The translations under genes and the position numbers were made by a program. A DNA stretch of 64,000 nt from Arthrobacter sp. AK04 (GTDB taxonomy: Bacteria > Actinomycetota > Actinomycetes > Actinomycetales > Micrococcaceae), in the NCBI RefSeq assembly GCF_021129155.1, contig NZ_JAJOMC010000004.1, forward strand, positions 1 to 64,000, given 5' to 3'. Of this stretch, positions 37,637 to 45,639 are shown piece after piece (the first letter of the stretch is position 1; the number at the start of each line of letters is the position of its first letter). Below the pieces are notes generated by a model. That model was not told where the DNA came from and made no database searches. It was given only the letters and a program-made list of their open reading frames with translations.

Positions 37637-39160
37637 ATGGCTCACGCACATCACAAGACTGATTCCCAGACCGTCGATTTCCAGGTGGACCCGGTGGTCC
37701 TGGAGCTCGGCCGGCGCTTCGTGGACGCCGGCCACGAGCTGTCGCTGGTGGGCGGGCCGGTGCGCGACCTTTTCCTGGGCCGGACCTCCCCCGACCTGGA
37801 CTTCACCACCGACGCCACCCCGGACCAGACGGTGGCCCTCATCAAGAAGTGGGCGGACAACTACTGGGAGATCGGCCGCGCCTTCGGCACCATCGGCATG
37901 CGCAAGGCAGGCTTCCAGATCGAGATCACCACCTACCGGGCAGAGGCGTACGATCCCGATTCCCGCAAGCCCGTGGTGGCCTTCGGTTCCTCCTTGACTG
38001 ACGACCTGCTCCGGCGGGACTTCACCATCAACGCCATGGCCCTGAAACTGCCCTCCCTGGAACTGGTGGATCCCTTCGGCGGCGTACGCGACCTGCACGC
38101 TTCCGTGCTGGCTACCCCCGGGGCACCGGAAGCGTCCTTCTCGGATGATCCGCTGCGAATGATGCGCGCGGCCCGCTTCGCTGCCCAGCTGGGTGTCTCC
38201 GTCCACGACGACGTCCGGCAGGCCATGACCCAGATGGCGGAACGGATCACCATCATTTCCGCCGAACGGGTACGGGACGAACTGGTCAAGCTCATCTGCG
38301 GCGCCCGTCCGCGCGTCGGCGTGGATCTGCTCGTGGACACGGGCCTCGCCGAGTTCGTGCTGCCGGAGGTTTCCGCCCTGCGGCTGGAATCGGACGAGCA
38401 CCACCGGCACAAGGACGTCTACCAGCATTCCCTCCAGGTCCTGGAACAGGCAGCGGAACTGGAGACGGACAGTGAGGGACCGGTGCCGGGGCCGGACTTT
38501 GTGCTGCGCTTCGCAGCATTAATGCACGACGTCGGGAAGCCGGCAACGCGCCGCTTCGAACCGGGCGGCGCGGTGAGCTTCCGGCACCACGACATGGTGG
38601 GAGCAAAGCTCACCTCCAAACGCATGAAGGCGCTGCGTTTCGATAACGACACCACCAAAGCCGTGGCCCGCCTCGTGGAACTCCACATGCGCTTCTACGG
38701 CTACGGGGATGCAGGCTGGAGCGACTCTGCAGTCCGCCGCTACGTGACAGACGCCGGGCCCCTGCTGGAACGGCTGCACCGGCTCACCCGATCGGACGTC
38801 ACCACCCGCAACCAGCGGAAAGCCGAACGCCTCGCCTTCGCCTATGACGACCTCGAAGCCCGCATCGCCGCCCTCCGGGAGCAGGAATCGCTGGATGCCG
38901 TGCGCCCGGATCTTGACGGGGCCCGGATCATGGCCCTGCTGGGCATCAAACCCGGTCCGGTAGTGGGCCGCGCCTACAAGTTCCTGCTGAATGAGCGGAT
39001 GGAGAACGGTCCCCTGCCCGCGGAGGAAGCGGAAGCACGGCTGCTCCGCTGGTGGGCAGGGCAGCCGGAGTCAGCGCCTGCCGAACCCACACCCTCGGCG
39101 CCTGGCGCTGGAACGTCCCCCGCCGTCGTCGAGCCGTCCCCTTCTGAGGAGTCCAAGTGA
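37637..39160 (+). CDS. pcnA: CCA tRNA nucleotidyltransferase
   Basis: 507 residues that add or repair the CCA end of tRNA. The pol-beta head motif ELSLVGGPVRDLFLGRTSPDLDFTTDA (DxD) lies at about 36-62. The RRDFTINAMAL block and HD-domain residues HDVGKPATRRF (about 297-307) and LVELHMRFYGY follow. The C-terminal about 50 residues are Pro/Ser/Ala-rich and possibly disordered. The tRNA-Ile in this window has no encoded CCA, so the enzyme is needed. The stop overlaps the downstream histidine phosphatase start by four bases. Confidence 0.95.
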   Translation: MAHAHHKTDSQTVDFQVDPVVLELGRRFVDAGHELSLVGGPVRDLFLGRTSPDLDFTTDATPDQTVALIKKWADNYWEIGRAFGTIGMRKAGFQIEITTYRAEAYDPDSRKPVVAFGSSLTDDLLRRDFTINAMALKLPSLELVDPFGGVRDLHASVLATPGAPEASFSDDPLRMMRAARFAAQLGVSVHDDVRQAMTQMAERITIISAERVRDELVKLICGARPRVGVDLLVDTGLAEFVLPEVSALRLESDEHHRHKDVYQHSLQVLEQAAELETDSEGPVPGPDFVLRFAALMHDVGKPATRRFEPGGAVSFRHHDMVGAKLTSKRMKALRFDNDTTKAVARLVELHMRFYGYGDAGWSDSAVRRYVTDAGPLLERLHRLTRSDVTTRNQRKAERLAFAYDDLEARIAALREQESLDAVRPDLDGARIMALLGIKPGPVVGRAYKFLLNERMENGPLPAEEAEARLLRWWAGQPESAPAEPTPSAPGAGTSPAVVEPSPSEESK

Positions 39161-39741
39161 CCATTCCTGCCCTTGCCCCCCGGCCCCAGCTTTGGATCCT
39201 CCGCCACGGCGAGACCGAATGGTCCAAGAGCGGCCAGTACACCGGGCTTACGGATCTTCCACTGACCGTCGAGGGTGAACAGCAGGCGGTGGAGGCCCGG
39301 AAGGTGCTGGACCCCGTGGACTTCGACCTCGTTCTCACCTCACCGTTGAGGCGCGCACGGCGTACGGCCGAGCTTGCCGGCTTCCCCGACGCCCAGCACG
39401 AACCTTTGGCAGTGGAGTGGAACTACGGCGATTACGAAGGGATCAGCTCGGACCTGATCCGCAAGGACAATCCCGATTATCTCATCTGGACCCACGGCGT
39501 TCCCAACGGCGAAACGCTGGATGAGGTTGCGGCCAGGGCTGACAAAATTATCGGCCGCGTGCTCGAGTCCGGCATGGACAATGTGCTGATTGTGGCCCAC
39601 GGCCACTTTTCAAGGATCCTCACCGCGCGCTGGCTGGAATTGCCGCCCGCCGAGGGCCGCCATTTCATTCTGGGTACTGCAAAGGTCTGCACACTCGGGT
39701 GGGATAAAAAGACGCCCGCAATCGTTCGGTGGGGCCTTTAG
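39157..39741 (+). CDS. Histidine phosphatase family protein
   Basis: 194 residues with the phosphoglycerate mutase-like motif WILRHGETEWSKSGQYTGLTDLPL (catalytic His in RHG), LTSPLRRARRTAELAG, and the second catalytic His in NVLIVAHGHFSRILTARWL. No membrane segment. GTG 39157 overlaps the pcnA TGA (GTGA). The substrate, a phosphorylated sugar or similar, cannot be assigned from sequence. Confidence 0.9.
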   Translation: MTIPALAPRPQLWILRHGETEWSKSGQYTGLTDLPLTVEGEQQAVEARKVLDPVDFDLVLTSPLRRARRTAELAGFPDAQHEPLAVEWNYGDYEGISSDLIRKDNPDYLIWTHGVPNGETLDEVAARADKIIGRVLESGMDNVLIVAHGHFSRILTARWLELPPAEGRHFILGTAKVCTLGWDKKTPAIVRWGL

Positions 39742-39907
39742 CAGCGATAACCAAAATTAATTGGATAAATTTCAGCTGTTTAGTAGCGAACCATCCAAGC
39801 AGTAGTGTAATTTTATTCCTGATCCCAGGGCGTCCTGCCGGGATCACGGCGCACGCTGCCCGGGCCTTGGCCCCTGCGGCGGCAGAGCAGAAAAGGAGGT
39901 TGGGAAA

Positions 39908-40003
39908 ATGATTACTTTGACTAGCGGACGGAAGATAACCATCACCGCTGCCCCGGCCTCCGATGCTTTTGCGCGCCCCTTCTGGGATTACGCCGGCTTC
40001 TAG
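39908..40003 (+). CDS. 31-residue peptide with a very strong ribosome binding site
   Basis: ATG 39908 preceded at 7 bases by AAGGAGGT (39893-39900), one of the strongest Shine-Dalgarno sites in the window. It encodes MITLTSGRKITITAAPASDA, then an aromatic-rich end FARPFWDYAGF. No signal sequence is obvious. It lies in the relatively AT-rich gap 39742-40320 after a candidate hairpin (TGATCCC 39820-39826 / GGGATCA 39840-39846). Function unknown; no modification enzyme typical of ribosomally made peptides is next to it. The ORF is too short for confident calling, so it rests on the Shine-Dalgarno and its clean start and stop. Confidence 0.55.
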   Translation: MITLTSGRKITITAAPASDAFARPFWDYAGF

Positions 40004-40320
40004 CCCGCTACTCCCGCCTGGAGCTCCGGGCAGCAGCGTTCGTTCCCGGGGTCTTGGACCGGGTGTGCACCAACCTGCGTAATGCGGGTGCAGCCGCTGT
40101 GACCGCTTTCCTCGGAATGCGGAATCTTCCCGCCTGTTATGTCGCCTACTTCCCGGCTCAAATGCAGCTTTAATGCTCATTTCCGGGTAATTGGCGTCAA
40201 ATTCTTTGCGCCTGTATTTGCGCTGCCATATTCCCTGCCGCATGGTTTATCCGGCATATAGGGGCCTAATTGCCGTGCCCAACTGTAGGCACTAACCCTC
40301 AACAGAAGGAGGTGATTGCC

Positions 40321-40458
40321 ATGAAAAAGTTCCGAAAACTCCTGCTTCCCGCCCAAGGGCGGCGCATCACCCGGCGGAAGTTCAACGAGACGCTGCTGGA
40401 AAAGCAGCGCGAGGACGTGTTCGTCCTGATGCACCAGCAGATCGGCGGAACCCGCTAG
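40321..40458 (+). CDS. 45-residue basic peptide with a perfect anti-16S Shine-Dalgarno
   Basis: ATG 40321 preceded by AGAAGGAGGTGAT (40305-40316), the full complement of the 16S 3' end, 5 bases upstream of the ATG. The product starts MKKFRKLLLPAQGRRITRRK, then NETLLEKQREDVFVLMHQQI and a GGTR end; net positive, with a likely amphipathic helix. No homologue recognised. The gap 40004-40320 has no other supported gene. It is followed by the glycosyltransferase at 40584. The intervening 40459-40583 carries a second ribosome-site-like GGAG before a GTG at 40483, in a frame that does not continue into the glycosyltransferase. Confidence 0.6.
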   Translation: MKKFRKLLLPAQGRRITRRKFNETLLEKQREDVFVLMHQQIGGTR

Positions 40459-40583
40459 GAACTACCTCAGACAGGAGCTGCCGTGGACATCAGCGAGCCT
40501 GTGGCCGGAGCCCACGCGGCGGCGCGTGGGCTGCCCGCCCGGGCGTCCAAACGGGTTCGGGGCGCGACGGTAAGCTCGATGCC

Positions 40584-42050
40584 ATGGAGGACACCCAGCC
40601 GCCCGAGCATCGAGGAAGGCTGCGCCTTGTTGTTCCAAGCCGCAGCGATGTCCTGCTGCGGAACTTCACGGAAGTGGTGGGCGGCCCCCTCGGATCCCGG
40701 ACCGCTCCAGGGATAGTTTCCCCCGGCCTCTTCACCGTGGAACGGGTACTTGTCCTGCTGACCGTCCTGGCGGCACTGGCAGGCATCCTGCTGAAGGGAT
40801 ACTGCCGCGCCAACGGGTGGGAATCCCCCACCCAGTTTTACGCCACCTGCTACTCCGACTTCCCTGAACTGTTCCGCAACCGCGGACTGGCGGACGGGAT
40901 CTTCCCCATCCTGGGAACGGGGAGCCAGTTTGAATACCCTGTCCTGACGGCCCTCATCGCCGGGGTAACGGCTTGGCTGGTCCCCGGCACCGGAACCCCG
41001 GATGCCCGGATACTGGCCTACTTCGATATCAATGCCGGTCTTCTGGCCGCCGCCGCGGCGGTCACAGTCCTGGCCACCGCCCGGATGAGCGCCCGCCGGC
41101 CCTGGGACGCGGCCATGGTTGCTCTGGCGCCGGGCATCATCCTGGCCGGCACAATCAACTGGGATCTCTGGGCGGTGGCCCTCCTTGCCGTGGGCATGTA
41201 CTTCTTCTCCCGGAAGCGGTTGGTGCTGGCGGGCGTCTTTATTGGGCTGGCCACGGCAGCAAAGCTGTATCCCCTGCTTATTCTGGGCGCCATCCTCCTG
41301 CTCGCCATCCGGACCGGACGCTTCCAGCCGTTCCTCAAGACCGCTGGGGCGGCCGCTGCCTCGTGGGCCGTTGTCAACCTCCCCTTCGCCGTCGCAAATT
41401 TTCCCGGCTGGGCCTACTTCTTCCAGTTCTCGGCGGACCGCGGCGCCGGATACAGCTCACCCTGGTTCGCCTACAACCTGGTGCTGGGCAGACTCAGGGG
41501 ACAGGAGCTCAGCGATGCAGCCGTGGACCTGCTGTCCCTCGGCCTGTTTGTGGTGGGGTGCGCCCTCATCACCCTCATTGCCCTGACCGCGCCGCGCCGC
41601 CCGCGTCTGGCCCAGCTTGCCTTCCTGGTTGTGGCGGCCTTCATCCTGACGAACAAGGTCTACTCACCGCAGTTTGTCGTGTGGCTGATACCGCTCCTGG
41701 CGCTGGCCAGGCCGCGGTGGCGCGACTTCCTGGTCTGGCAGGGCATCGAAGGCCTGCATTGGGCCGCGGTGTGGATGTACCTTGGACAGGTGACCAGCGC
41801 CGGCTCCTCGCAGCACAATCTGGATATGCCCTACTACGTACTCGCCGTGGCAGCGCACATGATGGCCGTCGCCTACCTGATGGCCCGGGTTGCCTGGGAC
41901 ATCTACGACCCCACCTACGATCCCATCCGCCGGCACCACCTGGACGATCCGCATGGCGGTCCGTTCACCGGCGCGCCGGACCGGTTCCGGCTTAACCTGC
42001 GCCGCCGGACGGATTCCACGCTCCCGCAGAAGGCAGCATCCGATGCCTGA
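40584..42050 (+). CDS. GT87/DUF2029 membrane glycosyltransferase
   Basis: 488 residues with about ten predicted membrane helices. The first starts near residue 50 (GLFTVERVLVLLTVLAALAGILL), followed by repeated helices such as WAVALLAVGMYFF and ILTNKVYSPQFVVWLIPLLALA. The polyprenol-sugar-dependent GT-C fold of DUF2029/GT87 includes ATCYSDFPELFRNRGLADGIFPI near residue 85-107. It would use a polyprenyl-phosphate mannose-type donor to extend a glycan outside the membrane. The start is weak (ATG 40584 without a good Shine-Dalgarno). The stop overlaps the next gene by 8 bp, implying coupling. Confidence 0.85.
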   Translation: MEDTQPPEHRGRLRLVVPSRSDVLLRNFTEVVGGPLGSRTAPGIVSPGLFTVERVLVLLTVLAALAGILLKGYCRANGWESPTQFYATCYSDFPELFRNRGLADGIFPILGTGSQFEYPVLTALIAGVTAWLVPGTGTPDARILAYFDINAGLLAAAAAVTVLATARMSARRPWDAAMVALAPGIILAGTINWDLWAVALLAVGMYFFSRKRLVLAGVFIGLATAAKLYPLLILGAILLLAIRTGRFQPFLKTAGAAAASWAVVNLPFAVANFPGWAYFFQFSADRGAGYSSPWFAYNLVLGRLRGQELSDAAVDLLSLGLFVVGCALITLIALTAPRRPRLAQLAFLVVAAFILTNKVYSPQFVVWLIPLLALARPRWRDFLVWQGIEGLHWAAVWMYLGQVTSAGSSQHNLDMPYYVLAVAAHMMAVAYLMARVAWDIYDPTYDPIRRHHLDDPHGGPFTGAPDRFRLNLRRRTDSTLPQKAASDA

Positions 42051-43491
42051 CGTAACGGTGGTGGGCGCCGGACCCAACGGGCTGGCCGCCGCGGCAGTGA
42101 TGGCAAGGGCAGGGCTTGCCGTGGAGGTCTTCGAAGCCGCACCTGTGGTGGGCGGCGGAACCCGCACTGCAGAACTGATGCAGCCAGGCCACTTCCACGA
42201 CGTCTGCTCCGCGGTTCATCCAATGGCACTGGCCTCGCCCTTCTTCCGGGCCTTCGAGCTCTCCCGGCGGATGGAACTCGTTACTCCCGAGCTCTCCTTT
42301 GGATCGCCCCTGGACGGCGGTCGGTCCGCCCTCGCCTACCGCTCGCTTGACCGGACAGCGGCTGGACTCGGCCGGGACGGCGCTGCGTACCGGCGGCTGA
42401 TGGGCCCCATCGTGCGGAATATCGACGACGTCATGGACTTCACGCAGAACCAGCTCTTCCGCCTTCCCCGCAACCCTGTGGCCGCGGGCATCTTCGGCCT
42501 GCGGACCCTGGAGCAAGGTTCGGGACTCTGGAATGCCCGGTTCCGGGAGGAAGCGGCTCCTGCGCTCCTCAGCGGTGTTGCGGCCCACGCCGTGTCCCAC
42601 CTTCCGTCCCTGGCTGCCTCCGGGGCAGGGCTGATGCTCGGAGCACTGGGACACGCGGAAGGATGGCCCATTCCCCTGGGTGGTTCTGCCGCCATCGCCG
42701 CCGCCCTGGCAATGGACATAGAGGCGCATGGCGGCATTCTCCACACCAACACCCCCATAAACCGGCTGGCCGAGCTTCCGCCCGCGCGTGCCACCCTCCT
42801 TGATGTTGCGCCGCGCGGACTTGTGGACATGGCCGGCGACTCCCTTCCCGGGCGCTACCGCAGAGCCCTAGAGGCCTTCCGCTACGGGAACGGCTCGTGC
42901 AAGGTGGACTTCATCCTCTCCGGCCCCGTGCCGTGGGAGGCTGCGGAACTGGCTGACGCCGGAACAGTCCATGTTGGCGGGACCAGGGCGGAACTCGCGC
43001 ACGCGGAAAACGAGGTCAGCGCCGGCCGGCACCCCGAACGCCCTTACGTACTGGTGGCCCAGCCTTCCCGTTTCGACCCGCAGCGTGCTCCCGCCGGGCG
43101 CCACACCCTGTGGACCTACTGCCACGTGCCGGCCGGTTCAACCAGGGACATGGCGGAAGCCATCACCGCACAGCTGGAGAGATTCGCCCCCGGTTTCAGG
43201 GACCTCGTGGTGGACACCAACGTGGTGACCGCGGCCCAGCTGGCAGAGTACAACCGGAACTACATCGGCGGGGACTTCAGCGCGGGCACCATGGACCTCC
43301 GCGGGCTGGTCCAGCGGCCTGTAGTGTCCCGGCACCCTTGGCGCACCCCCATGCGCGGCGTCTACCTTTGTTCCTCCTCAACGCCGCCCGGACCCGGGGT
43401 TACGGGCATGCCCGGGCTGCACGCGGCAACCCATGCGCTGAAGGACATCTTCCAGCTGCCCGTTCCGGCGTTGGGCCTGGACGCGCCGTAG
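42043..43491 (+). CDS. NAD(P)/FAD-dependent oxidoreductase of the phytoene desaturase family
   Basis: 482 residues. The FAD-binding Rossmann motif MPDVTVVGAGPNGLAAAAVMARAG opens the protein, followed by VEVFEAAPVVGGGTRT. The remainder resembles the amine oxidase/phytoene desaturase-like family. The 8-bp overlap with the upstream glycosyltransferase argues for one operon. The C-terminus closes with the FAD-motif GVYLCSSSTPPGPGVTGMPGLHAATHAL. No other carotenoid gene is present in the window, so the substrate remains unassigned. Start ATG 42043; an open frame upstream is not used. Confidence 0.88.
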   Translation: MPDVTVVGAGPNGLAAAAVMARAGLAVEVFEAAPVVGGGTRTAELMQPGHFHDVCSAVHPMALASPFFRAFELSRRMELVTPELSFGSPLDGGRSALAYRSLDRTAAGLGRDGAAYRRLMGPIVRNIDDVMDFTQNQLFRLPRNPVAAGIFGLRTLEQGSGLWNARFREEAAPALLSGVAAHAVSHLPSLAASGAGLMLGALGHAEGWPIPLGGSAAIAAALAMDIEAHGGILHTNTPINRLAELPPARATLLDVAPRGLVDMAGDSLPGRYRRALEAFRYGNGSCKVDFILSGPVPWEAAELADAGTVHVGGTRAELAHAENEVSAGRHPERPYVLVAQPSRFDPQRAPAGRHTLWTYCHVPAGSTRDMAEAITAQLERFAPGFRDLVVDTNVVTAAQLAEYNRNYIGGDFSAGTMDLRGLVQRPVVSRHPWRTPMRGVYLCSSSTPPGPGVTGMPGLHAATHALKDIFQLPVPALGLDAP

Positions 43492-43560
43492 CCAAAACGC
43501 AACACTTCCAAGCCCTCCCAGTGGCCAATTCCACTTGCTGCGCGGGGTGATAATGGCCGG

Positions 43561-45549
43561 ATGGGGAAATCAACAAAACTTTCTGTTGCCGTAGCTGCGC
43601 TCATCCTGGGAACCTCGCTGGTGGCCTGCGACGACGGCAGGAGCGGCGCAGAAGCCGCAGCAGAGCAATTTGCCACAGCAGTTTCCGGACTCGACGTGGC
43701 GGGGGTGGCCTTCGACGGCAAGGACGCCGCTGCTGCCAACGATCAACTGCGCGGCGTCTTCAAAGCACTGGATCCGCAGAAGCCCGAGGTTGAAGCAGGC
43801 GCCCTCACCCTGGACGGGGACAACGCCTCGGCTCCCTTGAACTACACCTGGAAATTCGGTGAGGCCGAGTGGAAATACACCGTCCCGGCCAACTTCAAGA
43901 AGTCCGGCGACAAATGGCTTACGGTCTGGAACCCGGCAACCCTGGCACCCGGCCTCGCGGACAGCGAGATCCTGGCCAAGGGGTCCCAGTCCCCGCCGCG
44001 TGCGGACATCCTTGGGGCCGGGGACGTCCCCCTGGTCACCTATCGTCCGGTGGTGAACGTCGGCATAGACAAACCGCAGCTGGGCGCTGCCGATCCCGCG
44101 GACTCCGCCACCAGGCTTGCTTCCCTCGTGGGGGTCGACCCGGCCGGCTACGTCCAGCAGGTGAAAGCCTCCGGCGACGAAGCCTTTGTTTCCGCCATTA
44201 CCCTTCGGGAAGAAGGCCGGACCATCACCAATGAGCAGATCGCAGCCATCCCCGGTGCCCGTGCCATACCTGCCTCTGTGCCGCTGGCACCCAGCCGGAC
44301 CTTCGCCCGCGCTGTGCTCGGCACCGTGGGAGAGGCCACTGCTGAGCAGATCGAAGCCTCGGAAGGTGCCCTAACGGCGGGTGATGTCACCGGCATCGGC
44401 GGGCTGCAGCAGCAGTATGACGAACAGCTCAGGGGGACGGACGCCGTCGTGATCCGCGCCCAGCGAGCCGACCTGACCCGCGAACAGATCCAGTCTGCGG
44501 CAACGGACCCCCGGCGGGTGCTCTTTGAGGTGGCGCCGGAGCCCGGTACTCCGCTGAAGACAACCATCGACCCGACACTGCAGGTGCTGGCGGAGACCAC
44601 CCTGGAGGACGTGGGACCGGCATCGGCAATCGTGGCGCTGCGCCCTTCCAGCGGTGCCGTCCTGGCCGTGGCATCGGGTCCCGGCAGCAACGGCTACAAC
44701 ACGGCCATGCTGGGCCAGTACGCGCCGGGGTCGATCTTTAAGATGGTGGATTCCCTGGCCATGTTCCGCAACGGGCTGACTCCCGATTCCAAGGTTGAGT
44801 GCACGCCGACCCTCACGGTGGACGGGCGTACCTTCAAGAATGCCGACGGTTATCCCGAGGGCTCCCTGGGTTCCGTCAGCCTCCGGGACGCTTTTGCACA
44901 TTCCTGCAACACGGCGTTCATCGCCGCCCGGGACACCGTGTCACAAGGACAGCTCGAGGCCGCCGCCCTGGCCATGGGCATCGCTGTCGAAGCACCTTCG
45001 CTGGGCGCCGACGCGTTCCTCGGATCGGTCCCCGGCGAGGCGGCCGGGACGGAGCATGCCGCCTCCATGATCGGGCAGGGCAAGGTGCTGCTTTCTCCCC
45101 TGGCGGCGGCCATGATGGCCGGTTCCGTGGCCAAGGGCGCACCGGTGTCACCACAGCTGGTCCTGAATCCCGACGGCGGTGCTGCCGCGGCCGGCACGAC
45201 GAGCGGTTCCACGGCACCGGCAGCCCAGCCTTCCGCGTCCGCTACGGCGGAACCGCCGTCGACGGCGTCGGGCGAGCCGATTACCGCTGCCGAGGCAACT
45301 GCCCTGGGTGACATGATGCGCGCCGTGGTCACCTCCGGCCACGCAGGATTCCTGGCGAGCGTTCCCGGCGCACCCGTGGGGGCAAAGACCGGCACCGCTG
45401 AATACGGCAAAGAAAACCCGCCGAAGACGCATGCCTGGATCGTGGCTGTCCACGGCGACCTGGCAGTCGCCGTGTTCGTGGAGGACGGCGGACTGGGAGC
45501 GACGACGTCCGGGCCGCTGCTGAAGGAGTTCCTCACCGCAGCCGGGTAG
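43561..45549 (+). CDS. Lipoprotein penicillin-binding protein with NTF2-like MecA N-terminal domain
   Basis: 662 residues. The signal peptide ends in a lipobox-type LVAC (about residue 22) suggesting lipoprotein export. An NTF2-like/MecA-N domain (about 30-150) is followed by the PBP dimerisation region and a transpeptidase domain from about 340 with SIFK (SxxK), HSCNTAF (SxN) and AKTGTAEYG (KTG) motifs. It would cross-link peptidoglycan or act as a low-affinity PBP. A Ser/Ala/Pro/Thr linker (about 550-575) precedes the final KTG box. It sits alone; a 21-bp-armed palindrome follows the stop. Confidence 0.93.
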   Translation: MGKSTKLSVAVAALILGTSLVACDDGRSGAEAAAEQFATAVSGLDVAGVAFDGKDAAAANDQLRGVFKALDPQKPEVEAGALTLDGDNASAPLNYTWKFGEAEWKYTVPANFKKSGDKWLTVWNPATLAPGLADSEILAKGSQSPPRADILGAGDVPLVTYRPVVNVGIDKPQLGAADPADSATRLASLVGVDPAGYVQQVKASGDEAFVSAITLREEGRTITNEQIAAIPGARAIPASVPLAPSRTFARAVLGTVGEATAEQIEASEGALTAGDVTGIGGLQQQYDEQLRGTDAVVIRAQRADLTREQIQSAATDPRRVLFEVAPEPGTPLKTTIDPTLQVLAETTLEDVGPASAIVALRPSSGAVLAVASGPGSNGYNTAMLGQYAPGSIFKMVDSLAMFRNGLTPDSKVECTPTLTVDGRTFKNADGYPEGSLGSVSLRDAFAHSCNTAFIAARDTVSQGQLEAAALAMGIAVEAPSLGADAFLGSVPGEAAGTEHAASMIGQGKVLLSPLAAAMMAGSVAKGAPVSPQLVLNPDGGAAAAGTTSGSTAPAAQPSASATAEPPSTASGEPITAAEATALGDMMRAVVTSGHAGFLASVPGAPVGAKTGTAEYGKENPPKTHAWIVAVHGDLAVAVFVEDGGLGATTSGPLLKEFLTAAG

Positions 45550-45610
45550 TTTTTGTCCAGATATGCTGACTTCCGGGCCGTTCAACCCTGCGTATCTGGA
45601 CAAAAACTAC
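45546..45610. repeat. 65-bp palindrome between the PBP and ABC-F genes
   Basis: Arms 45546-45566 and 45590-45610 (GTAGTTTTTGTCCAGATA and complement) pair over 21 bp with one mismatch around a 23-base loop. The left arm starts in the PBP stop codon region. T runs occur on both strands, so it can terminate in either direction. It may also be a dispersed intergenic element. Confidence 0.8.
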
Positions 45611-45639
45611 TCGCCGTTGCCCGTGGGAAGATGGGACAC

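Noticed and set aside
40483-40716. GTG-initiated 77-codon frame with a GGAG site before the GT87 gene
   Set aside because: Not in frame with the glycosyltransferase and overlaps its start; product is not protein-like. It might mean an upstream start was lost by frameshift.
41890-42042. Upstream extension of the phytoene-desaturase-like ORF
   Set aside because: It lies inside the GT87 coding region; the Rossmann motif starts at ATG 42043.
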